Source: Eubacteriaceae bacterium Marseille-Q4139
GTDB lineage: Bacteria > Bacillota > Clostridia > Lachnospirales > Lachnospiraceae
Assembly (NCBI GenBank): GCA_018223415.1
Contig: JAGTTQ010000001.1
Coordinates: 118,153 to 182,152 of the forward strand
DNA: 64,000 bases
Direction of reading: 5' to 3'
The number at the start of each line of letters is the position of its first letter. Positions within the stretch are counted from its first letter, which is position 1. The position numbers and the translations under genes were made by a program. Under the pieces are notes generated by a model that searched no databases, had not been told where the DNA came from, and worked only from the letters and a program-made list of their open reading frames with translations. Of the stretch, positions 25,192 to 33,989 are shown piece after piece.

Positions 25192-25286
25192 TAATAGCTA
25201 TTTATACGAAATATTCTTTTTTGCCTTTTTTGTATAGCGCATATACAGTACAGAAACTATACAGATGATATGAGGGGGAGAAAATT

Positions 25287-26081
25287 TTGACTGATAAAAA
25301 AATTATAGTGCATTTTACTGTCCTAACATTTTGTATAGCCTATCTTGTATCAGGCAGTTTAATTGTTCTTGGAAAATTGGGATATAGAGTTTATGGTTGG
25401 GTTAATACGTTACCGCAATTTTGTATGGATATTCCTTTTGCGATATATATTCTGTCACCAGCTATTGCCTCTTACTTCGTTTTAAAGAAAAATAACAAAA
25501 CAATAAACCTTTGGGAATGGTTAAAAACTGTTTTTTACGTTAAAAACAACATATACCCTTATTTCTTTGTTGTTGCAGGACTTATTTTGTACTTTTCAAT
25601 ACACGCTCTTATTACAGGAAGTGTAGAATTAACGCTCCCATTTTATACATTTTTTCTTTCCTTACCAGGTAATCTTTTTATCGGAGGCTTGGAGGAAACA
25701 GGTTGGGCATATATTTTGCAACCAGGACTGAATAAGAAATTTGGTTATGTTCTATCTTGTATCTTATCCGGTATTATTTGGATTGCATGGCATATTCCGC
25801 TTTTTTTCATACCAGGAACAAATCATGAAGAGGGACTTATCAATTTTGGAATGTTTGCCATACAATGTATGGCTTTGAGGTTTTTCTTTGGAGCGATCTG
25901 CAAAATATCGGGCAAAAGCTATGTGTTCATGTGCGTACTATTTCATACCTTGTTTAATGCTGCTTATTCTGTTTTTGCAACTACTACAACATCTTGGGCA
26001 GGAACTGTTGTAGCAAATACTGTGATTGTATTTGTTTCGATTTTAACAGTTGTGATATACAACAAAAAAACAGACGAATAG
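25287..26081 (+). CDS. CPBP-family glutamic intramembrane protease
   Basis: A 264-residue polytopic membrane protein of the CPBP/CAAX-protease (Abi) family. The catalytic motif is GGLEETGW (about residues 131-138, EExxx type), followed by IWIAWHIPLFF (about 165-175) and the third motif FHTLFNA (about 218-224). About seven hydrophobic segments span the length. Members process prenylated or membrane peptides, and some protect against bacteriocins. TTG at 25287 follows GAGGGGG. It lies among element remnants, so it may be cargo. Confidence 0.85.
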   Translation: MTDKKIIVHFTVLTFCIAYLVSGSLIVLGKLGYRVYGWVNTLPQFCMDIPFAIYILSPAIASYFVLKKNNKTINLWEWLKTVFYVKNNIYPYFFVVAGLILYFSIHALITGSVELTLPFYTFFLSLPGNLFIGGLEETGWAYILQPGLNKKFGYVLSCILSGIIWIAWHIPLFFIPGTNHEEGLINFGMFAIQCMALRFFFGAICKISGKSYVFMCVLFHTLFNAAYSVFATTTTSWAGTVVANTVIVFVSILTVVIYNKKTDE

Positions 26082-26110
26082 TATGAGTAAATCAATGGTG
26101 AGGGGTTGGT

Positions 26111-26210
26111 ATGAAAAAAAGAATGGCTTCTATGCCCTATTTGTAAAAGTAAGACACGAATAAAATTGTGGAAAGATACAGAACTTAAAAACTTCTTGAT
26201 GAGTGGATAA
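26111..26210 (+). pseudogene. Remnant of a Cys-rich KTR-domain gene
   Basis: Skipping one A in the 7-A run after the ATG gives KKEWLLCPICKSKTRIKLWKDTELKNF. This is the start of the short KTR-domain protein common in Tn916-like elements. The second Cys pair is replaced by an early stop. It supports an origin of this zone from a conjugative transposon. Confidence 0.65.
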
Positions 26211-26252
26211 ACAAGTCTGCTAAGTAAATTCCAGGTTGACGAGGAAAAGCAT

Positions 26253-26525
26253 ATGTGCGAAATATGTGAAAAAGTAAAATTGATTGATTTCTTTCCTACT
26301 CCTAAAGCATATCTTGACTGTCTGCAATACATACAATCTTTGGTGGATAGTGGGAGTTTTCAATTTGAATTTAAGGATTGTGATACAGATAAAATAAAAA
26401 ATGAAAATGGACATTGGATAGATGATGCTATAAGTCATGTGATTAAATGTAAAAATTGTGGTCAGTGCTTTACTTGCACTGGTGTCACTTACCGAGGAAG
26501 CGGGTGTTTCAGAAAGGGGAAATAA
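26253..26525 (+). CDS. Small Cys-rich hypothetical protein
   Basis: A 90-residue protein with CEIC at the start and CKNCGQCFTC near the end, spaced like paired zinc knuckles. The middle (PTPKAYLDCLQYIQSLVDSG) is predicted helical and amphipathic. GAGGAAAAG precedes the ATG at a plausible distance. I do not recognise the family. It may be an independent gene of the integrated element. Confidence 0.5.
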   Translation: MCEICEKVKLIDFFPTPKAYLDCLQYIQSLVDSGSFQFEFKDCDTDKIKNENGHWIDDAISHVIKCKNCGQCFTCTGVTYRGSGCFRKGK

Positions 26526-26633
26526 TCAACTCCCCGTTGTGCGCCCAGCTAAAGGTGTGTAACTAAGTCGGCGGGAATCCGACTTATCCAGGGTTTAACC
26601 AGCCAGATAATAACGGTCTTATAAGAATTATAC

Positions 26634-26858
26634 CCGGACAAGCCGCTGCCGCACATCACGCCCCATGTGTTCCGCCATATATTCTGTACCAATGTGGCAA
26701 ACGCTGGTATGGACATAAAGACCTTGCAGTATGTAATGGGACACTCTGATGTGGGAGTGACGCTGAACGTCTACACCCATGCGAGCTATGACCGGGCAGC
26801 GGGGCAGATGGCGAAAATCATTGACTTAAAAGAAGTCAGTACGCCGGAAAGCCCGTAA
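26634..26858 (+). pseudogene. C-terminal fragment of a tyrosine integrase
   Basis: The frame reads PHITPHVFRHIFCTNVANAG then LQYVMGHSDVGVTLNVYTHA. These are the catalytic R (HxxR), the H (MGHSD) and the active-site Tyr (NVYTHAS) of Tn916/Tn1549-type integrases. The N-terminal two-thirds are absent. Before the adjacent insertion sequence arrived, this end lay about 90 bp upstream of the phosphatase gene, the usual place for an integrase next to its att site. The interval 26526-26633 shows nothing else. Confidence 0.8.
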
Positions 26859-26928
26859 TATCAAGGTTTGAAGGCTTATGAAGCACCCTCCGGGTATCCC
26901 TGATGCGCTGAAAAACAGCGCAAAAATG

Positions 26929-28285
26929 GGTAGTGTCAAGTATTTTTCGCAAAATGGTTTGCAGGGTCTGGCATGAGTGAAGTCAGCCAGCAATGGAGGC
27001 ATCTTCAAGGGCTGCCTCCAGGTGCTTCATGTTCATGTACTTCTTGTTGCCCCACTGGGTGCCGGCCACATGGCGCAGCCGGGCACAGACCAGCATAAGG
27101 GCGGAATTGCCGTCCGGGAAACTGCCCACCACACGGGTACGGCGGCGGATCTCCCGGTTGAGTCGTTCAATAACGTTATTGGTACGGATGCGAGTCCAGT
27201 GCTCGCTGGGAAAATCGCAGTAGGTCAGCGTCTCCTCAATGCCATCCTCTACCTTCTTGGCCGCCTCTTTCAGTTTCATGGAGCGCAGTTCTTCCACCAC
27301 AGCTTTGGCCTTTTCCCGGGCTGCTTTCTTGCTTTCCTGGGCGTGGACCGCCTTGAGCATCTTTGCCACCAGCTTCACCTTGGAGCGAGGCGTGACCGAG
27401 AATACATTGCGGTAAAAGTGGACGGTACAGCGCTGGTACTTGGCTTCGGGGAATACTTCTCCCACGGCCTCCAGCATACCAAGGCACTTGTCTCCAACAA
27501 TGAGTTTCACACCGTCCAGACCTCGGCCACGCAGCCACTGGAAGAAGCTGACCCAGCTGGACTTGTCCTCCTTCATGCCCTCGGCGGCACCCAGAACCTC
27601 ACGGTATCCGTCCTCATTGACCGCAATTGCCACAAGAATGGCTACGTTTTCAAATTCGCCGCCCCAGTTACGGCGCAGATAGATCCCATCCACATAGACA
27701 TACGGATATCGTCCGCCTTGCAGAGGACGGTTCCGCCAATCCTCGATGTGGACATACGCTTTCTTGTTTAACTCACTTATAGTGGAGGGAGAGACTTTGC
27801 TACCCCAGAGGGCCTCGGTAATATCCTCCACACGCCGAACGGATACGCCTGCCAGGTACATCTCAATGAGGGCTTCTTCCACGCTGCTCTCCCGGCGGCG
27901 ATACCGCTCAATGATGGCGGTTTCAAAAGAGATTCCCTTGAGTTTGGGAACCTTGAGAGTGACGTCCCCGGAAGTGGTGGTGAGGTTACGGTTGTAGTGG
28001 CCGCTGCGATAGCCCTGACGCTGCTCATTGCGCTCGTACCGGGCCGCCTGGGTCAGCTTCTCCGCCTCGGCCTCCAGCAGTTCGTTGAGGGTTTCCTCTA
28101 CGCTGCCTCGTACCAGTTCTTTGATTTGACCCTTGATTACTTCCTCGTTAAGCTGTACAATCTTTTCGGACATGGTTTGTTGTCTCCTTTCAGAATGGTG
28201 TGTCGTGACTTCATTCTACCAGAGGGCTGCAAACCATGTCTCTTTTTAACTACTTTTCAATTTGCGAAACTTATTGTACCTTATC
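26929..28285 (-). mobile_element. IS256-family insertion sequence, copy 2, intact with 8-bp target duplication
   Basis: Also 1357 bp and inverted relative to copy 1. CAAAAATG flanks it (26921-26928 and 28286-28293). Because each copy has its own matching duplication, they inserted separately rather than as the two ends of one composite transposon. It inserted about 20 bp upstream of the phosphatase start codon, separating that gene from its earlier upstream DNA. Confidence 0.95.
26983..28173 (-). CDS. IS256-family (Mutator-like) transposase, copy 2
   Basis: The predicted 396-residue protein is identical to that at 18891-20081, with the same catalytic motifs and start context. Reading frames on the opposite strand are also identical between copies, so the nucleotide sequences should be the same or nearly so. 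This implies recent duplication. The pair could recombine to invert or, with further copies, delete the intervening 6.8 kb. Confidence 0.96.
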   Translation of the reverse strand: MSEKIVQLNEEVIKGQIKELVRGSVEETLNELLEAEAEKLTQAARYERNEQRQGYRSGHYNRNLTTTSGDVTLKVPKLKGISFETAIIERYRRRESSVEEALIEMYLAGVSVRRVEDITEALWGSKVSPSTISELNKKAYVHIEDWRNRPLQGGRYPYVYVDGIYLRRNWGGEFENVAILVAIAVNEDGYREVLGAAEGMKEDKSSWVSFFQWLRGRGLDGVKLIVGDKCLGMLEAVGEVFPEAKYQRCTVHFYRNVFSVTPRSKVKLVAKMLKAVHAQESKKAAREKAKAVVEELRSMKLKEAAKKVEDGIEETLTYCDFPSEHWTRIRTNNVIERLNREIRRRTRVVGSFPDGNSALMLVCARLRHVAGTQWGNKKYMNMKHLEAALEDASIAG

Positions 28286-28312
28286 CAAAAATGAGGAAAG
28301 GATATAAGATAT

Positions 28313-28780
28313 ATGATAAAAATACTATTCATCTGCCACGGCAACATCTGCCGCTCCCCCATGGCCGAATTCATCATGAAGGACTTAGTCAAGTCACAAA
28401 ACCGCAGTCATGACTTTTTCATCGCCTCTGCCGCCACAAGCACCGAGGAAATCGGAAATCCCGTTCACCGCGGAACACGTGAAAAACTTCGGCAGTACGG
28501 AATCTCCACCGCAGGCAAGTATGCCGTCCAGCTCTGCCGGGCGGATTATGGAAAATATGACTACCTGATCGGGATGGACAAATGGAATATCCGGAACATG
28601 AACCGGATGCTGGGCGGCGACCCGGAAGGGAAAATTCATCTTCTTTTGGACTTCGCAGGCCGCGCCAGAGAAGACATTGCTGACCCATGGTACACAGGAA
28701 ACTTTGATGACACTTACCAGGATGTCCTGGAAGGGTGCAAAGGGCTTCTGAACCATTTGCAAAACGCAGCCTTCTCCTAA
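28313..28780 (+). CDS. Low-molecular-weight protein tyrosine phosphatase
   Basis: A 155-residue cysteine phosphatase. The P-loop CHGNICRS (residues 9-16, CX5RS) lies at the N-terminus, and the general acid is in ADPWYTG (about residue 123). In bacteria such enzymes dephosphorylate tyrosine- or arginine-phosphorylated proteins or exopolysaccharide kinases. GGAAAGGAT precedes the ATG. The first codons are duplicated as stubs at 18537 and partly at 16866, and a 16-bp sequence in the P-loop recurs exactly at 18552. The gene therefore seems to be an integration hot spot. The IS lies just upstream and may affect its expression. Confidence 0.93.
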   Translation: MIKILFICHGNICRSPMAEFIMKDLVKSQNRSHDFFIASAATSTEEIGNPVHRGTREKLRQYGISTAGKYAVQLCRADYGKYDYLIGMDKWNIRNMNRMLGGDPEGKIHLLLDFAGRAREDIADPWYTGNFDDTYQDVLEGCKGLLNHLQNAAFS

Positions 28781-28914
28781 TATGAGCTTTCTTCAGGATA
28801 CACTGTCCCCTGGCAGGCCGCAAAGCAAAACTCCTGACAGCGGGACAGGATTCCCGTACGCATCCGGAAAAACAAACCGCTCTGCTGCTTTCTTTATTTC
28901 CGCTCCCTCACCGC

Positions 28915-30054
28915 CTATCTTCTCTCCAGCTTCACCACACACTCACAATGCCCGGTCCATCCAAACATATCCACACCCCAGGCCATCTTCGCCTCGTACC
29001 CGCACTTCCGGAACCATCCCAGATCCCTCACCAGCGTCTCCGGATTGCACGAAACATATACCACACGCTTTGGCCCCAAAATCTTCACGGCGCGGATAAA
29101 CTCCTCGGTGCTGCCGCTTCGCGGCGGGTCAAGGAACACCACGTCTGCCTTCGCTCCGCGGGAAGCCATCTGAACCATGAAACGCCCGGCATCGTTGGAA
29201 TAAAACCGAATATTCTTCCGCCCATTTAGCTTCGCGTTCGTCACGGCGTCCCGGACGGCATCCTGATTGAGCTCCACGCCGATGACCTCCTTTGCATGGC
29301 GGGAGGCCACAATCCCGATGGTGCCGATTCCACAGTAGGCATCCACCACCGTCTCCTCTCCCGTAAGCCCGGCCGCCTCCACAGCCTTGTTATAGAGCAC
29401 CTCCGTCTGGACAGGATTCACCTGATAAAAGGACTTGGAAGAAATCCGGAACCTGCACCCGCAGAGCTCGTCCACAATGAACCCCGGCCCGTAAAGCACG
29501 TGTTCCTTCTCTCCTAAAACCATGCTGGTGTCCCTGCCATTGATGTTCTGGACGATAGTCGTAATCTCCGGGTGCAGCTTTCTAAGGGCCTTCACAAAAT
29601 TATTTTTCGACGGGAACACCGGAGACGCCGTCACGAGCACCACCATGATCTCCCCCGTCGCCCTGGCCGTCCGCACAAGCACATGGCGGAGAAACCCGTA
29701 CCCCGTGTCCTCATCGAACACACGGATCTTAAACGACGGGAGCAGACTGCGGATCGAAACGATAATCTCATCTGCCTTCTCATCCTCAATCAGGCACTTG
29801 TCCACCGGCAGGATTGTATGCGTCCCTTCCTTATAAACGCCGGAAATGATCTTCCCGCGCCTGTCACGGCCGAAAACGGCATGCACCTTGTTTCGGTAAT
29901 GATAGGGATCGTCCATGCCATAAATTTTCTCCACCCGGCAGAACGGTTTTAAAAGCCTGTCCAGTTCCCCCTTCTTCTTCTCAAGCTGTTTTTCATATGG
30001 CACATCCAGATACTGACATCCGCCGCACTTTTTAAAAATCGGGCATTCTTTCAT
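28915..30054 (-). CDS. 23S rRNA (uracil-5-)-methyltransferase, RlmCD/RumA type
   Basis: A 379-residue SAM-dependent enzyme forming 5-methyluridine in 23S rRNA. The N-terminus has the iron-sulfur Cys pattern CPIFKKCGGCQY; the TRAM domain found in many relatives is absent. VDAYCGIGTIGI (about residues 234-245) binds SAM, DPPRSG (about 305-310) is the catalytic-site motif and VSCNPETL holds the nucleophilic Cys (about 333). It is monocistronic, convergent with the phosphatase gene across about 130 bp that show nothing else. Confidence 0.93.
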   Translation of the reverse strand: MKECPIFKKCGGCQYLDVPYEKQLEKKKGELDRLLKPFCRVEKIYGMDDPYHYRNKVHAVFGRDRRGKIISGVYKEGTHTILPVDKCLIEDEKADEIIVSIRSLLPSFKIRVFDEDTGYGFLRHVLVRTARATGEIMVVLVTASPVFPSKNNFVKALRKLHPEITTIVQNINGRDTSMVLGEKEHVLYGPGFIVDELCGCRFRISSKSFYQVNPVQTEVLYNKAVEAAGLTGEETVVDAYCGIGTIGIVASRHAKEVIGVELNQDAVRDAVTNAKLNGRKNIRFYSNDAGRFMVQMASRGAKADVVFLDPPRSGSTEEFIRAVKILGPKRVVYVSCNPETLVRDLGWFRKCGYEAKMAWGVDMFGWTGHCECVVKLERR

Positions 30055-30320
30055 GTAGGCATCTCCTCATATTTCCTGCAAACAGCCCGCCCCTGCCATC
30101 CGTCCCCTGACGGATTTTTAAACAACGGCCAGGCTGCTGCCATTTTCTTGATTTTTTTCATTCTTCGATTATAATAGATGTCGAGGTTCCAGGATCTTTT
30201 GACTTCGGTGATACCGGATTTCATCCCTGGTACCCTTATCACCAAGTATAACTTTTTTTGTCAAAATACGCCAGCACTTTCACAGCCGGAGTAATCATTT
30301 AATAAGAAAGGACAAAATCC

Positions 30321-30884
30321 ATGGCATTCTATATCGACAAAACCGTATATTCCGGGCGCCCGGAGGACGTATCCGCGCGACTTCCGAGGGAAATCCGCAC
30401 CTACGACCTTTTAGACAGCTTAAACATCCCCTATCTCCGCATGGACCACGACGCCGCAGCCACCATCGAGGACTGCCATGACGTCGAGTCCCTGCTCGGC
30501 ATCACCATCTGCAAAAACTTATTTCTCTGCAACGCTCAAAAGACAAACTTTTATCTTCTCATGATGCCAGGCGGCAAGAAATTCAAAACGAAAAACCTCT
30601 CCAAGCAGATTGGCTCCGCCCGGCTCTCCTTCGCCGACGGCACATACATGGAACAGTTCTTAGATATCACGCCCGGCTCTGTCAGCATCCTGGGGCTTGC
30701 CAACGACACGGAAAACCATGTGCGGCTTTTAATTGACGCCGACGTTTTGAAAGACAATTCCATCGGCTGCCACCCCTGCATGAATACCTCCAGCCTGAAA
30801 ATAAAGACAGCAGACATCCTGGAAAAATTCCTGCCTGCTGTCCATCATGAATATACGCTTGTAAACCTCCCGTGGGAAGAATAA
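30321..30884 (+). CDS. Prolyl-tRNA editing protein (ProX/YbaK-like)
   Basis: A 187-residue trans-editing deacylase of the INS-like superfamily that clears mischarged alanyl-tRNA(Pro). The domain runs MDHDAAATIEDCHDVESLLG (about residues 47-66), KNLFLCN, YLLMMPGGKKFKTKNLSKQI (Lys-containing active-site region, about 85-104) and PGSVSILGL. AAGAAAGGA precedes the ATG. A strong terminator follows. It stands alone and is expected to act on free or synthetase-released tRNA. Confidence 0.9.
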   Translation: MAFYIDKTVYSGRPEDVSARLPREIRTYDLLDSLNIPYLRMDHDAAATIEDCHDVESLLGITICKNLFLCNAQKTNFYLLMMPGGKKFKTKNLSKQIGSARLSFADGTYMEQFLDITPGSVSILGLANDTENHVRLLIDADVLKDNSIGCHPCMNTSSLKIKTADILEKFLPAVHHEYTLVNLPWEE

Positions 30885-30900
30885 TCCCCCCCGGGAAGCT

Positions 30901-30942
30901 GCGCCCCGGCAAAAGAATGAGCTGCCGGGGCGCCTGTTTTTT
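30901..30942 (+). terminator. Intrinsic terminator
   Basis: GCGCCCCGGC (30901-30910) pairs perfectly with GCCGGGGCGC (30924-30933), followed by CTG and six T (30937-30942). It ends the editing-protein transcript and touches the 3' end of the convergent GH25 gene. Confidence 0.9.
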
Positions 30943-31936
30943 ACATCATGGCGCCGCTTCCGTCAAACTCGTAGGAAACGCCGTCAATCACCATAGACGT
31001 ACCGGAAACCATGGCGCCGTCTGCCGACGGATCCAGGTAGTACCACACGCCGTCTGTCTCCACCCATCCGGTCTTTCTGTTTCCGCCGGTATAATAATAC
31101 CATTTCCCGTCAGCTTCAGGGCGCCAGCCGTCCGGAATCCCCGGCTGCCCCTGGGCCGCATAATCCTTAAAAGCAAACTCCAGGCAGACATTGCCCTCGA
31201 TCCCGTCAATCTGGCCTTTGTCCGTACACTGCCACATGGTGCGGCCCGGGAATTCATGGCTGCTTCCGTACCTTGCAAACCACAGATCATACGGGAACTG
31301 GCTCGTATCCATCTCCGTCGTAAATTTTGAATAGTCGCTGTAAATAATCGGCGTGTATCCGGACTCCGCCACCACCTGACAGAACGCGTTCACCACGTCC
31401 GTCAGCTCCTGGGTGGAAAGATCCAGAATATACTGGGACTCCACATCCACGGCGATGGGATAATCCACCGGATAATTTCTCGCCGTATCCACGGCGAACC
31501 TGGCTGCCTCCCTGGCCTCCTCGACGGTTCTCGTCTGAAGGTAGATGTAAGGCGCCGTATGGATTCCGTTGGCCGCCGCCTCCCGCATGTTCCGGTCAAA
31601 TGTCTCGTCCATGGTGTACTCGCCTTCATACCCGTAGGAAACCATACGGATCATGGCAAACGATACGTCGTCCTGCGCCACCCGGCTCCAGTCGATATTT
31701 CCCTGGAACTTGGACACGCTGATGCCGCGAAGGAGCGCCCCCTCGATGGCGTTCCCCTGATCGTCAAAATACGTCCCGTCCATCTTCTCCCAGGCCGTAA
31801 CCATATATCCGGGGCCGCCTTCCGTCCCCGGGCCGCCCTCCACGGGAATCGTTTCATCTGCAAGCGCCGTCATGGCAGACGAAAGACAGAGGCATGCCGT
31901 CAAAAGTGCCGCGGCCGTTTTCTTATATGTTCGCAT
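30941..31936 (-). CDS. Secreted GH25 muramidase-like protein with C-terminal cell-wall repeats
   Basis: A 331-residue exported protein. MRTYKKTAAALLTACLCLSSAMTALA-type signal peptide (basic start, hydrophobic core, cleavage near ALA-D) is followed by a GH25 domain (about residues 65-255) and two choline-binding-like repeats (GWRPEADGKWYYYTG and GWVETDGVWYYLD). The family cleaves the muramic acid-glucosamine bond of peptidoglycan. The DxE pair is present (IAVDVESQ), but the first Asp, usually in GIDVS, is Ser here (GISVSKFQG), so activity may be reduced. ATG at 31936 is used because GAGGAG is upstream; the longer frame lacks a site. Confidence 0.88.
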   Translation of the reverse strand: MRTYKKTAAALLTACLCLSSAMTALADETIPVEGGPGTEGGPGYMVTAWEKMDGTYFDDQGNAIEGALLRGISVSKFQGNIDWSRVAQDDVSFAMIRMVSYGYEGEYTMDETFDRNMREAAANGIHTAPYIYLQTRTVEEAREAARFAVDTARNYPVDYPIAVDVESQYILDLSTQELTDVVNAFCQVVAESGYTPIIYSDYSKFTTEMDTSQFPYDLWFARYGSSHEFPGRTMWQCTDKGQIDGIEGNVCLEFAFKDYAAQGQPGIPDGWRPEADGKWYYYTGGNRKTGWVETDGVWYYLDPSADGAMVSGTSMVIDGVSYEFDGSGAMM

Positions 31937-32048
31937 AGGTGTTCTCCTCTTTTCTGTAAAAATCTGTATCTCCAATATACTCCATTTTTCGCCCTCAGAC
32001 TTTAAAAAAAGCTTACGGTTTTATTACAAACGCGTCCCATCAACCAGG

Positions 32049-32077
32049 TTTACATCTTCCGCCCTTCATGGTACAAT
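32049..32077 (+). promoter_or_regulatory. Promoter of the ABC exporter with extended -10
   Basis: TTTACA (32049-32054) and TACAAT (32072-32077) are 17 bp apart, with TGG directly before the -10. Transcription would start near 32084, at the edge of the leader hairpin element. The 313-bp gene-free interval 31937-32249 holds this promoter and that element. Confidence 0.6.
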
Positions 32078-32090
32078 GGGCGCATAGCGG

Positions 32091-32187
32091 TCATCGCACC
32101 AGCGCATACCGGTTTCTGTGTTTGCCGCAGAGATCCGGGCGCCAAGATCTGCCGGGTGCACCATGGCCGCTGTGCGGCTATGGTTAT
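32091..32187 (-). repeat. Leader hairpin element, copy A (inverted relative to B and C)
   Basis: The reverse complement aligns with copies at 39364 and 50239. In the sense of the downstream ABC gene, GCGC-ata-CCGG-TTTCTGTG / CGCAGAGA-t-CCGG-GCGC (32102-32142) forms a long hairpin, with G-U pairs at the two variable positions. The element lies between an extended -10 promoter and the ABC gene start 63 bp away. Confidence 0.75.
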
Positions 32188-32249
32188 GATGGGGACAGAG
32201 CGCCTTTCCATCGCCATCGGCAGGCCGCATTTTTGTCAGGGAGGAAAAC

Positions 32250-33986
32250 ATGGACGTACTGAAAAAATTTATCCGCTACTACAAACCATATCAAAAGCTG
32301 TTCTTTCTGGATCTGATCTGCGCCACCTACATAAGCGTCGTGGATCTGGCGTTTCCGCAGATCCTCCGGACAGCCACGAAAACCCTGTTTACGGAATCGA
32401 AAGAAGTCATCTTTCATTCCCTGGGCTTTCTGCTTTTCGGCCTTTTAATTCTCTACATTCTTCAGGCCGCATGCAAGTATTTCGTCTCTTACCAGGGACA
32501 TGTGATGGGCGCCTACATGGAACGCGACATGCGGCGCCAGCTTTTCGACCATTATGAAAAGCTTTCGTTCTCATATTACGACAAAAACAATACGGGCCAG
32601 ATGATGAGCAAGCTGGTGAGCGACCTGTTCGATATCTCGGAATTCGCCCACCACGGCCCGGAGAACCTTTTCATCTCTTCCATTAAAATCGTCGGCTCCT
32701 TTGTGTTCCTGTTTCTCATCAACTGGAAGCTGGCGCTCGTCCTCGCCGCCGTTGTCTTCCTCATGGTGATCTTCTGCTACCGCCAGAATTCCAGCATGCA
32801 GGCCACCTTCATGGACAACCGGAAAAAAATCGGCGACGTAAACGCCAGGCTCCAGGACACCCTGGCCGGCATCCGCGTCGTCCAGTCCTTTGCCAACGAG
32901 GACATCGAACGGAAGAAATTCCATGTGAGCAACGAAAACTTCCTGATCTCCAAAGACGGGAACTACCGCTGCATGGGCAATTTCCAGGCCGGCACGGCCT
33001 TCTTCCAGGGGCTCATGTACCTTCTCGTCCTGGTGGCCGGCGGCTTTTTAATCGCCATCGGTGACATGGCGCCGGAAGATCTCGCCATGTACGCGCTCTA
33101 CATCGGCATTTTCATAAGCCCCATCCAGATTCTCGTGGAGCTGACGGAAATGATGCAGAAAGGCCTCTCCGGCTTCCGCCGTTTCCTCGCCGTCATTGAG
33201 ACGGAGCCGGAAATCGTCGACGCACCGGACGCCGAAGATTTAAGAGACGTAAAAGGTGACATTTCCTATCAGGATGTGAGCTTCCGCTACAACGAAGAAG
33301 AGCCCGTCCTAGAGCATGTCACCTTCTCCATCCCTGCCGGAAAAAGCATTGCCCTTGTGGGCCCCTCCGGCGGCGGAAAGACGACGATCTGCTCTCTCCT
33401 GCCGCGGTTCTATGACGTAACCGGCGGCTCCGTCACCATCGACGGCCGCGACATCCGGCGCGTCACCTTAAAGAGCCTCCGCGAAAATATCGGCATCGTC
33501 CAGCAGGAGGTCTATCTCTTCGGCGGCACCATACGCGAAAACATTGCCTACGGAAAACCGGACGCCACCGAAGAAGAAATCATCACAGCCGCCAAAGAGG
33601 CCAACATCCATGACTTCATCATGGATCTGCCGGACGGCTATGACACCTTCGTGGGCGAGCGCGGCGCCAGACTTTCCGGCGGCCAGAAGCAGCGGATCTC
33701 CATCGCCCGGGTCTTCCTTAAAAACCCGCCGATCCTGATCTTAGACGAGGCCACCAGCGCCCTGGACAACGAAAGCGAACGCCATATCCAGAAAAGCCTG
33801 GAGGCGCTGTCGAAAAACCGCACCACCATCACCATCGCCCACCGGCTTTCCACCATCCGGAATGCCGACGAAATCATCGTCATCCACGACCAGAACATCA
33901 CCGAACGCGGCACCCACAAAGAGCTTCTGGAAAAGAACGGCCTTTACGCCCACTACTATAAGATGCAGTTTGAGGGGCTGGAATAA
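32250..33986 (+). CDS. ABC exporter, fused membrane and ATPase domains
   Basis: A 578-residue half-transporter of the ABCB/MsbA type, acting as homo- or heterodimer in the membrane. Six transmembrane helices (about residues 15-320) precede the ATPase: GPSGGGKTT (Walker A, about 370-378), QQEVYLFGGT (Q-loop), LSGGQKQR (signature, about 474-481), ILILDEATSALD (Walker B, about 494-505) and IAHRLST (H-loop). All catalytic residues are present. There is no partner half-transporter next to it, so a homodimer is likely. Substrate unknown (lipid, peptide or drug). GGAGG precedes the ATG. Confidence 0.93.
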   Translation: MDVLKKFIRYYKPYQKLFFLDLICATYISVVDLAFPQILRTATKTLFTESKEVIFHSLGFLLFGLLILYILQAACKYFVSYQGHVMGAYMERDMRRQLFDHYEKLSFSYYDKNNTGQMMSKLVSDLFDISEFAHHGPENLFISSIKIVGSFVFLFLINWKLALVLAAVVFLMVIFCYRQNSSMQATFMDNRKKIGDVNARLQDTLAGIRVVQSFANEDIERKKFHVSNENFLISKDGNYRCMGNFQAGTAFFQGLMYLLVLVAGGFLIAIGDMAPEDLAMYALYIGIFISPIQILVELTEMMQKGLSGFRRFLAVIETEPEIVDAPDAEDLRDVKGDISYQDVSFRYNEEEPVLEHVTFSIPAGKSIALVGPSGGGKTTICSLLPRFYDVTGGSVTIDGRDIRRVTLKSLRENIGIVQQEVYLFGGTIRENIAYGKPDATEEEIITAAKEANIHDFIMDLPDGYDTFVGERGARLSGGQKQRISIARVFLKNPPILILDEATSALDNESERHIQKSLEALSKNRTTITIAHRLSTIRNADEIIVIHDQNITERGTHKELLEKNGLYAHYYKMQFEGLE

Positions 33987-33989
33987 GCT

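Noticed and set aside
18779..28285. The IS pair and its content as one composite transposon
   Set aside because: Each copy has its own 8-bp target duplication and the outer flanks (TGTGACAC and CAAAAATG) differ, so the pair did not move as a unit.
30051..30245. A 64-codon minus-strand frame upstream of the rRNA methyltransferase gene
   Set aside because: No Shine-Dalgarno, atypical composition, and it overlaps the expected promoter region.
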